Positions 16,803 through 24,325 of a stretch of 64,000 bases of DNA are shown one piece after another. The stretch spans positions 434,001 through 498,000 of the forward strand of contig NZ_JAXAVX010000001.1 of NCBI RefSeq assembly GCF_033949425.1. The letters run 5' to 3'. The notes beneath the pieces were generated by a model that searched no databases, was not told where the DNA came from, and saw nothing but the letters and a program-made list of their open reading frames with translations. The first letter of the stretch is position 1; each line of letters begins with the position of its first letter. Source of the stretch: Patulibacter brassicae. Its GTDB lineage: Bacteria > Actinomycetota > Thermoleophilia > Solirubrobacterales > Solirubrobacteraceae. The position numbers and the translations under genes are program-made.

Positions 16803-17468
16803 TCAGGCGGCCGGGAGGTCGCCGAAGAGGTCCCCGCTGCGGCGCAGGAGCTCCAGCAGCGGCGCACGGAGCCCCCGCACGTCCTCCCCGGTCGCGATCC
16901 GCGCGGTGACGAGCGCCGAGATCGAGGCGACGAGGCTCTCGCAGGCGAACCGCTGCGCATCGCTGTGGGCGTCCAGCAGGTCCGCGATGAGCACGGCGAT
17001 GCCGCGCTGGGTCTCGTAGCGGCGCCGCGTCGGCTCGGGCCCGGCGGCGTGGGCCTCGATGAGGAAGACCCGCGCGAACGCGGGCTCGTCGGCGAGCGCG
17101 TCGAGGTAGCCGGTCAGCAGCGCCTCGACGCGCGCCATTCGGGCCCCGTCGTCCTGCGGCGCCTCCCCCGCGGCGGCGTGCCCCTGGGTGATCCGCTGCA
17201 GCAGCAGCTCCACGGCGCGATCGTAGGCCGCCGCGAACGCCTCGTCCTTCGAGCTGAAGAGCTCGTAGAACGTCTCGCGCGAGACGCCGGCGCGGCGCAG
17301 GACCTCGGCCACCGGCGTGGCGGCGTAGCCGCGCTCGGCGGTCGCCTCGGCCAGCGCGAGGAGGATCCGGTCGCGCTGCGAGCGGACCACCTCCTCGCGG
17401 CTCAGCCCGTGGCGGCCGCGCGGCAGCTGGGTCGGGCGCCGGGTGCCGCCGGTCGTGGCGTCAGCCAC
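16803..17468 (-). CDS. TetR-family transcriptional regulator
   Basis: Repressor-type regulator of 221 residues. The HTH lies at about 35-80 (LALAEATAERGYAATPVAEVLRRAGVSRETFYELFSSKDEAF in family order: helix 1, turn, recognition helix ending TFYELF); the rest is the helical ligand/dimer domain. The GTG start overlaps the end of the CMD-family gene by 8 bp, so both are co-transcribed. The palindrome at 18106-18127 in front of that operon is the expected autoregulatory operator. Confidence 0.93.
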   Translation of the reverse strand: MADATTGGTRRPTQLPRGRHGLSREEVVRSQRDRILLALAEATAERGYAATPVAEVLRRAGVSRETFYELFSSKDEAFAAAYDRAVELLLQRITQGHAAAGEAPQDDGARMARVEALLTGYLDALADEPAFARVFLIEAHAAGPEPTRRRYETQRGIAVLIADLLDAHSDAQRFACESLVASISALVTARIATGEDVRGLRAPLLELLRRSGDLFGDLPAA

Positions 17469-18078
17469 GGGCGCGGGGGACGTCGGTCTGGACGCGGAGG
17501 GTGCCGAGCACGGTCGCCAGCATGTCGTAGTGGCCCACGAGCATGCAGAGCTCGATCGCCTCCCGGTCGTCGAGCTCCGCGCGCAGCGCGCGCCAGGCGT
17601 CGTCGTCGAGGTCGCGGTCGGCCACGAGCCGGTCGGCGGCCGCCAGCAGGGCGCGCTCGCGCGAGGTCCAGCCGGGGGCGTCCGGGCCGGCGACGACCCG
17701 TCGCACGCCCTCGGCGTCGATCCCCGCCCGCCGCCCGAGGCGCACGTGGTGCTCGAACTCGTACCGCGAGGCGCGCAGGTGGGCCACGCGCAGGATCACG
17801 AGCTCGGTCTCGCGCCGGGCGAGCAGGCCGCCGGGCATGAGCCGCCCGGCGAACCAGAGCCAGCCCCGGAAGAGCGAGCGGTGACGGCCCAGCGTGCGGA
17901 AGATCGCCGGGGCATCGGTCCCGAGCGCCCGTCCGGCGATCCGGGCGAACGCCCAGCCCGGCAGGCCGAGCTCGCGCCGGCCGCCGGGCGCGATCCGCGG
18001 CGTCCGGTCGACCGGCTGCGGCGGGAGCGGCAGGCCGTCCAGGCGCGGGTCGGCGTGCGGAACGGGCGGCGCGACCAT
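17461..18078 (-). CDS. Carboxymuconolactone-decarboxylase (CMD/AhpD-like) family protein
   Basis: All-helical CMD-domain protein of 205 residues. The core shows RETELVILRVAHL followed by SRYEFEHHVRLGRRAG, the E-x-E-x-x-H pattern of the family, but it lacks the CxxC pair of AhpD peroxidase-reductases. This points to a decarboxylase-like or redox role on an unknown substrate. The ATG at 18078 is chosen because TAGCGT ends 7 nt before it. Operon partner of the TetR gene that follows; probably repressed by it. Confidence 0.87.
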   Translation of the reverse strand: MVAPPVPHADPRLDGLPLPPQPVDRTPRIAPGGRRELGLPGWAFARIAGRALGTDAPAIFRTLGRHRSLFRGWLWFAGRLMPGGLLARRETELVILRVAHLRASRYEFEHHVRLGRRAGIDAEGVRRVVAGPDAPGWTSRERALLAAADRLVADRDLDDDAWRALRAELDDREAIELCMLVGHYDMLATVLGTLRVQTDVPRARG

Positions 18079-18085
18079 GGACGGG

Positions 18086-18127
18086 ACGCTAGCAGCGCGC
18101 CACATCGACGAACAGCGGTGTTCGTCG
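18086..18127 (-). promoter_or_regulatory. Promoter and palindromic TetR operator
   Basis: CGACGAACA-GCGG-TGTTCGTCG is a perfect 9-bp inverted repeat with a 4-bp centre (18106-18127). It covers the -35 position (TGTTCG, minus 18114-18109), which is 17 bp from the -10 TAGCGT (18091-18086). Binding would block polymerase. A nearly identical palindrome occurs at 22725-22742. Confidence 0.7.
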
Positions 18128-19492
18128 TCAGCCGACGGACGCCGCCGCACGGCTGCGCCGCCGCTGCCGCCAGCCCTCGATCCACAGGGCCCAGCCCGAC
18201 GCGCCGCCGGCGATGAGGATCGGCATCAGCGGCAGGTTGTAGCGCCCGTGCGCGACGGCGATGAGATGGACGCCCGTCGCGGTCGCGATCGTCAGGAGGA
18301 TCGCGACGAGGCCGGGGTGCCGCCGACGGAGGACGCCGAAGAGCAGGCCGACGAACGCCACGAGGATGAGGAGCACGTGCGTGATCCGCACCACCGGCAT
18401 CGGCGTCGACGAGCCCCCGAGCGTGGCGCGGAACCACATCTTCCCGAGCTTGAAGACCCCCATGCCGGTGAGCTCGACGGGGTGGCCGAGGGCGTCGACG
18501 ACGTTCTGGCGGGCGTCCTTCATGAGCGCCTCGTCGCGGGGCAGGTCGGGATGCCGGCGGGCGACCATGTTCAGCACGAGCTCGGCCGGGATCTGCTTGT
18601 AGTCCGTGTCGTCGAACTTCCCGGGGTACGTCGCGCGGATCTCGTCCAACAGCGCGAACTTCATGTCGTACGTCGACCCGTTGCCGGGCAGGTACGTGCC
18701 GACGAAGAACGCGGAGCCTCCGCCGTTGGTGACCGGCACGAGCTTCCCGGCGGTGTCGGAGGCCTGGATCGTCCACGGCAGGACGACGACGGCGCAGAGC
18801 CCGACGAGCAGCGCGGCGGATTGCAGCCCGCGGCGCCACGACACCGTGGACCCGAGCCAGAGCAGCGCCGTCAGCGCGAGCAGCGCCGGCACGAAGAGGA
18901 GGTCGGTGCGGGTCAGCAGGACGCCGCCGAACAGCGCGCCGGCGGTCCCCCACCACGCCAGCAATCGCGTCCGCCAGGCGAGGGCGACCGCCGTCAGGGC
19001 GCTCGTCACCATCAGCGCCCCGAGCGGCTCGGAGAGGAGGTTCGCCGGCCCCCAGTACGCCGGTGGGTACACCGCGAGCACCGCAGCCGCCGCGACGCCG
19101 GCCCACGGGCCGGCGAGGACCCAGCCGAGCACGAACACCACCAGGAGCGTCAGCGTCGAGATCGCGAACTGCGCGTAGTGCAGCACGCGCACGTCGTCGC
19201 GGTACCGCGGCGCGTCGTGTCCGCCCAGCGTGGACTGGACGCCGTAGGCCAGCGCGAACACCTGCGGCGTGGCCGGTGGCCAGTGCAGGGCCTTCAGCCG
19301 CCCGTTGCGCCCGGCGTAGTTGCCCGTCGTCGCGAGATGCTGCGCGATCGTCGTGTACGAGCGCGCGTCGGCCGACAGCTCCTTCGAGGGCACCGGATGG
19401 GTGGCCTCGTGGTACCGGATCCCGCCGCCGACGAGGAGCACCACGAGCAACGCGAGCCAGGCGGCACGCGGGACGAGGCGCAGGCGCGGCAT
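18128..19492 (-). CDS. Polytopic membrane protein, GT39/ArnT-like glycosyltransferase
   Basis: Integral membrane protein of 454 residues with roughly ten hydrophobic helices, starting with one at 10-25 and ending with a basic RRRRS tail. The first extracytoplasmic loop holds the acidic segment SADARSYTTIAQHL, and the architecture (large loops between helices 1-2 and after helix 8) matches dolichol/polyprenyl-phosphate-dependent sugar transferases of the GT39/PMT_2/ArnT type. It would move a sugar from a lipid carrier at the outer membrane face; sugar and acceptor are unknown. TATCGT ends 7 nt before this ATG, supporting the start over a GTG 9 bp upstream. Divergent from the next gene, 45 bp apart. 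Confidence 0.75.
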   Translation of the reverse strand: MPRLRLVPRAAWLALLVVLLVGGGIRYHEATHPVPSKELSADARSYTTIAQHLATTGNYAGRNGRLKALHWPPATPQVFALAYGVQSTLGGHDAPRYRDDVRVLHYAQFAISTLTLLVVFVLGWVLAGPWAGVAAAAVLAVYPPAYWGPANLLSEPLGALMVTSALTAVALAWRTRLLAWWGTAGALFGGVLLTRTDLLFVPALLALTALLWLGSTVSWRRGLQSAALLVGLCAVVVLPWTIQASDTAGKLVPVTNGGGSAFFVGTYLPGNGSTYDMKFALLDEIRATYPGKFDDTDYKQIPAELVLNMVARRHPDLPRDEALMKDARQNVVDALGHPVELTGMGVFKLGKMWFRATLGGSSTPMPVVRITHVLLILVAFVGLLFGVLRRRHPGLVAILLTIATATGVHLIAVAHGRYNLPLMPILIAGGASGWALWIEGWRQRRRSRAAASVG

Positions 19493-19537
19493 CGCGCGCA
19501 CGATACGGCACCGGCCCCGGGGGGTACCGTCATCTCC

Positions 19538-20179
19538 ATGCCCTCCCAGCCCCCTGCCGGCGACGTCCCCGAGGAGGTCGGCGACGCCGACGAGCCGCGC
19601 GGGGAGCTCACCGGCGGCGACGACCCGGCGGCACCGGAGGAGGCCGAGACGACGGTCGTCTCGGCGAGCGCGCCGCAGGAGGGCCTCGACGGCGACGGCC
19701 CGACCGGTCCGGCGCCCGCCGCGGCGACGACCGCCGCCCAGCAGGCCGCCGACGCCGCCCGCGCGCTCGGGGCGCAGGCGACCGAGAAGGGCCGCGCGCT
19801 CGGTGCCCAAGCCGGCGAGAAGGGCCGCGCGCTCGGCGCGCAGGCCGGCGAGAAGGGCAAGGTCCTCGGCGCGCAGGCGGCCGAGGGCGCCAAGGTCGTG
19901 GGCGACCGCGTCGGCGCGGCCGCGGCGGCGACCGCCCAGGCGCTGCGCGAGACCGACGTCCAGGAGATCGCGAAGAGCACCACGACGCTCATCGAGACGG
20001 CACGACCGTTCTTCCTCGCCGCGTTCGCGACGGCGTTCTCCGTCCTCGCCTGGGTCGAGGACCACGCGTCGGTGGCGATCGTCTTCGCGCTCGGCGCCGT
20101 GGTCTTCGTGCTCGGCGCGGCCTACTCGCGGGAGATCGACGCGCTGCTCACCCGGGGTCGACGCGCTCCGGAGGACTGA
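19538..20179 (+). CDS. Membrane-anchored protein with 11-residue GAQA/EKG repeats
   Basis: Hypothetical protein of 213 residues. Residues 1-60 are acidic and Pro/Gly/Ala-rich, likely disordered. From about 75 to 115 an 11-residue unit repeats about four times, each close to RALGAQAGEKG, followed by a longer amphipathic helix; this resembles LEA/apolipoprotein-like helical repeats. Two adjacent hydrophobic segments follow (about 150-165 and 175-190), then a short basic tail. It may coat or bend the membrane, or tether to the envelope, but no function is known. TACCGT ends 7 nt before the ATG. Confidence 0.75.
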   Translation: MPSQPPAGDVPEEVGDADEPRGELTGGDDPAAPEEAETTVVSASAPQEGLDGDGPTGPAPAAATTAAQQAADAARALGAQATEKGRALGAQAGEKGRALGAQAGEKGKVLGAQAAEGAKVVGDRVGAAAAATAQALRETDVQEIAKSTTTLIETARPFFLAAFATAFSVLAWVEDHASVAIVFALGAVVFVLGAAYSREIDALLTRGRRAPED

Positions 20180-20206
20180 CGCCGCCGTCGGGCGGCGAGC
20201 AGGGGG

Positions 20207-20848
20207 TCAGACGGTCGCGACGCGCCCGTAGAGCGAGCGCCAGGTCGCGTCGGCGAGACCCGTGGCGAAGCGGGCGTCGGCGACCGGGTCCGCCGCGCGC
20301 ATGCGGCGCACGTGGCGGGCGACGTTGCGCTCGAGGCTCCACGCGACGTTCTGCGCCAGGAGCTCGGGATCGACGTCGGAGGGCAGCTCGCCGAGGTTGC
20401 GCTCGTCGAGCAGGCGCAGCTGCAGCGCCGCGGCGAGGCCGTCGATCCGCGAGCTCCAGAGCTCGTCGACCGCCGGGTCGCGCAGGGCGGCCTCCGACAG
20501 GGCGTGGAGCACCGGCAGGTGGGCGCGGACGGCCGCCACGACGACGACGAGCGTCCGCTCCAGGCCCTCGACGCCGTCGGTCCCGGCGTCGACCCAGCGG
20601 GAGATCGCCGTGAACGCCGGCTCGGTCACGCGCTCGGCGAGGCGCACGAGCAGGTCGGAGCGATCCCGGAAGTGGACGTAGAACGTCGACCGCGCGACGC
20701 CGGCCTCGCTCGCGATCCGCTGCACGCCGAGGTCCTCGAAGCGGTGCCCGTCGGCGAGCAGGCGCTCCACCGCGTCGAAGACGCGCGCCTCCAAGCCGTG
20801 GGACCGGCCGTCGAGCATCGGGCGATGGGATGTCCGGGGGTGCGACAC
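20207..20848 (-). CDS. TetR-family transcriptional regulator
   Basis: Regulator of 213 residues: HTH at about 22-68 (RFEDLGVQRIASEAGV, then ARSTFYVHFRDRSDLL) and helical C-terminal domain. It lies 111 bp downstream of the CocE hydrolase on the same strand and has its own TACCGT box 7 nt before the GTG start, so it may be expressed both independently and by read-through. The palindrome upstream of the hydrolase (22725-22742) is a candidate target. It differs from the other TetR here outside the HTH. Confidence 0.93.
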   Translation of the reverse strand: MSHPRTSHRPMLDGRSHGLEARVFDAVERLLADGHRFEDLGVQRIASEAGVARSTFYVHFRDRSDLLVRLAERVTEPAFTAISRWVDAGTDGVEGLERTLVVVVAAVRAHLPVLHALSEAALRDPAVDELWSSRIDGLAAALQLRLLDERNLGELPSDVDPELLAQNVAWSLERNVARHVRRMRAADPVADARFATGLADATWRSLYGRVATV

Positions 20849-20959
20849 GCTCGCGACGGTAGAGCGCGCCGACCGTGGTTTCGACCAGACCGGACGGAGC
20901 GTCGATGCCGACGACTCGTACGCTCGTTGAGGCGCTGCCGCCCGCGCGTCCGGTCGTGC

Positions 20960-22687
20960 TCACTCGGGGAGCGCGCGCGTGAGGTCCCCCGGCGGCAGCA
21001 CCGGGACGAGCAGGCGCGACCGCGCGACGTCGACGGTGTTCACCGCCGGCAAGCTCGGCAGCGACGCCAGCGACGAGCCCACGAGGTGCAGGCGCAGCTG
21101 GTGGCCGCGGCGGAAGACGTTGCCGATCGGCCAGAGCTCGACGCGGTAGGTCCGCTCGGTGCCCGGCGCGGTGTCGACCGGCCGGTCGTAGCGCCCGTAG
21201 GGCTGCACGATCGTGCCGTCGGCGTCGCGCAGCGAGCGCTCCGGGTCGACCTCGGGGTAGCGGGTGCTGAGCCGTCCCATGCCGACCGGGTGCGCGCTGC
21301 CGTCCGGCCAGACGTCCGAGACCACCGCCCAGATCGCCGTCTCGGGCAGCGTGCTGGCCAGCCGGACCTCGAGCGTCGCCGGTCCGGCGACCGGCACGTC
21401 CTCGCGCAGCCAGCGCGTCGTGTACGTCAGGCCGAGCGCACCGGCGAGGTTCATCTGCGACAGGAGCGGCAGGTGCTCCGTGAGCCGGTCGAGCCCGCCC
21501 GCGCCGACGATGGCCGCGTTGGGCACGTCGGTCGCCGTCAGCAGCGAGGGCAGCGTCGTGTAGGACTGGCGGCCGCCGACGCGCGGCGCGCCGGTGGTGA
21601 GCGCCCCGTCGTTCGCGCTCGCGCCGCCACCGCGGCGCGTGGCGTCGAGGCGCAGGGCCTGCCAGCGCGTGCCCGGGACGGGCCAGTCGTCGGCGTCGCG
21701 GCGCACGTAGCGGCCGCCGAGGTAGCGCTGCCGGTCGCCGTCGGCGAGCGCCAGGCGCACGCGCGGCTCGCGATCGACGCCGTTCTCCACGCCCGCGACG
21801 TAGTGCTCGAACCAGCGCCGCATCGTGTCCTCGCGCAGCGCGAGGCCCTTGGGCGACCCGTCGTGCGCCCCGGCGACCACGAGATGGGCGCCGTCGGCCT
21901 TCAGCGCCTGGAAGCCCTGGAAGGCCCCGCGCGACTCGACGTCGAAGAAGCCGTCGGTGAGCAGCATCGGCAGGCGGTTGGCGTTGCCGCGCCAGCCGCG
22001 CTCGCGCCACCAGCCGTCGAGGGTCGGATGCAGCAGGTCGCCGAGCCCCGAGGTCAGCAGGCCGCCGAGCACGTCGAGCGTCGAGCCGGGGTTGCGCGCG
22101 AGCCGGTCGGGGCCCTGCGCGAGCGCGATGCCCCCGATCCCGGCCAGCACCGCGGCGCCCGGGACGATGTTGTTCACGCCGCCCGGCACGAGCAGGTCGC
22201 GGTAGAGCTCGTGCGTGCCGGAGCCGAGCACGATCGTCCGCACGCAGTCCGGCAGCTTCTGGTGCAGCGCGTTGTAGATCGTGATCGCGCTGGCCGAGAA
22301 GCCGTTGATCCCGATCCGGCCCTGGCTCCACGGCTGCTCGCACGCCCAGCGCAGCACCTCGACGACGTCGCGCTGCGTGCGCGAGGCCATGATGTCGAAG
22401 CGCCCGTCGCTGTCGCCCGTGCCGCGCAGCTGGACGAGGAGCCCGTTGAAGCCGGGCGGGCGCTCGTACGTCACGTTGCCCCGCCCGTACGGGCTGAACT
22501 CGACGATCGTCGGCCGGGGCGCGACGGGTCCGTCGCTCGTGAGCGTCGCCTGCAGCCGGACGCCGTCGGAGGCGATCACGCCGAGTTGCTGCGTGGCCGC
22601 GCCGGCCGGCGCGGCCGTCAGCGCCGCGGTCGCGCACGCCGCCGCCACGAGCCGTCCGGCGCGTCGTGGTCCTCGTCGTCCGTGCAC
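20960..22687 (-). CDS. Secreted CocE/NonD-family X-Pro dipeptidyl-peptidase-like hydrolase
   Basis: Exported serine hydrolase of 575 residues. A signal peptide (basic GRRGPRRAGR, then an Ala-rich core ending PAGAAT) is followed by the peptidase S15 domain with nucleophile S131 in GINGFSASA and the acid/His region around LTDGFFDVE and VAGAHDGSP, and by the C-terminal jelly-roll domain (from about 380) ending RSRLLVPVLP. The GTG start at 22687 is supported by a strong GGAGGGGAGGG ribosome binding site (22702-22692). Substrate unknown: acyl esters, penicillin-type amides or X-Pro peptides are typical of the family. Probably controlled by the downstream TetR. Confidence 0.9.
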   Translation of the reverse strand: MHGRRGPRRAGRLVAAACATAALTAAPAGAATQQLGVIASDGVRLQATLTSDGPVAPRPTIVEFSPYGRGNVTYERPPGFNGLLVQLRGTGDSDGRFDIMASRTQRDVVEVLRWACEQPWSQGRIGINGFSASAITIYNALHQKLPDCVRTIVLGSGTHELYRDLLVPGGVNNIVPGAAVLAGIGGIALAQGPDRLARNPGSTLDVLGGLLTSGLGDLLHPTLDGWWRERGWRGNANRLPMLLTDGFFDVESRGAFQGFQALKADGAHLVVAGAHDGSPKGLALREDTMRRWFEHYVAGVENGVDREPRVRLALADGDRQRYLGGRYVRRDADDWPVPGTRWQALRLDATRRGGGASANDGALTTGAPRVGGRQSYTTLPSLLTATDVPNAAIVGAGGLDRLTEHLPLLSQMNLAGALGLTYTTRWLREDVPVAGPATLEVRLASTLPETAIWAVVSDVWPDGSAHPVGMGRLSTRYPEVDPERSLRDADGTIVQPYGRYDRPVDTAPGTERTYRVELWPIGNVFRRGHQLRLHLVGSSLASLPSLPAVNTVDVARSRLLVPVLPPGDLTRALPE

Positions 22688-22724
22688 GGTCCCTCCCCTC
22701 CGACGGTCCCCGCCGGTGCAGTCT

Positions 22725-22749
22725 GCGAACATCGGTGTTCGCGAACATA
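22725..22749 (-). promoter_or_regulatory. Promoter and palindromic operator of the CocE hydrolase
   Basis: GCGAACA-TCGG-TGTTCGC (22725-22742) is a perfect 7-bp inverted repeat with a 4-bp centre; a further GCGAACAT half-site follows 16 bp on (22741-22748). TATGTT (minus 22749-22744) is a candidate -10, so the operator would cover the start of transcription. The core matches the operator at 18106-18127. Confidence 0.65.
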
Positions 22750-22908
22750 CCGCTGCCCGGGCGGCCGCGGCAAGGACGGCGCGCGACCGCGCTGCGGCGG
22801 GCCGTCCGGCGGGTCGACGGGGCAAGAGTTCCCCCCGAAGGCGGTCTCGGGCATAGGCTTGACGCTCGCGTGCCGCCGGAGGACGGCGGCCGGAGGGAGG
22901 AACCAGCC

Positions 22909-24222
22909 GTGCTGATCGACCACCAGGCCACGGGCGCGGAGCCGACCGAGACGCGCACGAAGGCCCGTGCCGCGCTCGTGGAGCTCCTCGACGCCCAGGC
23001 CGACACCCTCGGCGCCTCGATGGCGGCCGAGCTGCACGTGCGGATCCCGGAGCTCGCCGAGCCCGAGGTCCGCCAGGCGCTCGAGCCGGAGATGGCCGCG
23101 TGCTGCGTCGAGCACCTGCGGGAGCTCCGACGGCTGCTGGCCCACGAGCTGCCGGTCGAGCAGGCCGTCGTCCCGGTGGCCGCGCGGCGGTTCGTGCTCG
23201 CGCTCGTGCACCGTCGCATCTCCGTCGCCGTGATGCTCCGCAAGTACCGCGTCGGCCAGCGGATCCTCTGGCCGACGCTCGCCGGGCACCTGCGGGAGAC
23301 GTGCGGCGACGGCCCCGAGCTCAACGGCGAGCTCGAGCTGCTCGGCACGATGCTCTTCGACTACGTCGACATCGTCTGCGGCGAGCTGACCGAGGTCTAC
23401 GGCCGGGAGCGCGAGCGGTGGGTCCGCAGCGCCGCCGCCGTGCGGACCGAGACGGTCGCCGAGATCCTCGCGGGCGCGCCGCTGGATCCGGAGGTCGCCT
23501 CCGCCCGGCTCGGCCACCAGCTGCGCGGACGCCACGTCGCGCTCGTCCTGCGCCGGCGCACCCCGGCCGCCCCGGTGTCGGTCACCGGGGACCTCGAGGC
23601 CGCCGCCCGGGCGCTCGTCCGCGCCGCCGGTGGGCCCGATCCGCTCGTCGTCCCCGCGGGCGCGTCGACCGCGCACGCCTGGATCAGCGTCGGCGAGGAG
23701 CCCGACGCCCTGCTCACCGCGCTGGAGGAGCACGATCCGCCGAGCGACCTCGCGGTGGCGATCGGCAATCCCGGCAGCGGCATCGAGGGCTTCCGCTCCT
23801 CGCACGAGGAGGCCCTGCGCGCCGCGGCGCTCGCGGAGCTGCGGGCGACCGGCCCGGCCCAGCCGCCCGTGAGCTCCTACCGCCACGTCGAGCTGCTGAC
23901 GATCCTCGCCGACGACCTCCCCCGCGCCCGGCGCTTCGCCCGCCGGGAGCTCGCCGACCTCGCGGGCGACGAGCCGGGCGTCGAGGCGCTGCGCGAGACC
24001 GCGCTGGCCTTCCTCGACCACGGCGGCAGCCACACGGCGGCCGCCGCGGCGCTGCACCTCCACAAGAACACCGTCTACACCCGGGTGCGCCGGGCCGAGC
24101 GACTGCTCGGCGCGCCGCTGGAGCCGGGGCGCCTGCGGCTGCACCTGGCGCTGCACCTGGCCGTCGCGCTCCAGCGGCAGGTGCTGGAGGACGCGCCCGC
24201 CGCGGGTGCCGAGGCGGCGTGA
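22909..24222 (+). CDS. PucR-family transcriptional regulator
   Basis: Regulator of 437 residues. The N-terminal RsbT-type/PucR helical domain spans about 10-160 (RRLLAHELPVEQAVVPVAARRF, given in part), a GGDEF-like CdaR region follows, and the C-terminal HTH_30 domain shows ETALAFLDHGGSHTAAAAALHLHKNTVYTRVRRAE in family order, ending with the recognition helix NTVYTRVRR. The GTG start has a GGAGGGAGGA ribosome binding site 6 nt upstream. No target operon is adjacent, as the next gene is nadE, so it may act at a distance; PucR regulators typically respond to small metabolites. Confidence 0.9.
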   Translation: MLIDHQATGAEPTETRTKARAALVELLDAQADTLGASMAAELHVRIPELAEPEVRQALEPEMAACCVEHLRELRRLLAHELPVEQAVVPVAARRFVLALVHRRISVAVMLRKYRVGQRILWPTLAGHLRETCGDGPELNGELELLGTMLFDYVDIVCGELTEVYGRERERWVRSAAAVRTETVAEILAGAPLDPEVASARLGHQLRGRHVALVLRRRTPAAPVSVTGDLEAAARALVRAAGGPDPLVVPAGASTAHAWISVGEEPDALLTALEEHDPPSDLAVAIGNPGSGIEGFRSSHEEALRAAALAELRATGPAQPPVSSYRHVELLTILADDLPRARRFARRELADLAGDEPGVEALRETALAFLDHGGSHTAAAAALHLHKNTVYTRVRRAERLLGAPLEPGRLRLHLALHLAVALQRQVLEDAPAAGAEAA

Positions 24223-24325
24223 GCGGGTAGACGCCGCCCGGCCCGCCGGGACGCCCGGCGGTGCCGCCGGACGCCGCGGGCTACGCTTCGCGCGCCGGCG
24301 CCCCGACCGCGTCCCCGCACCCGTG

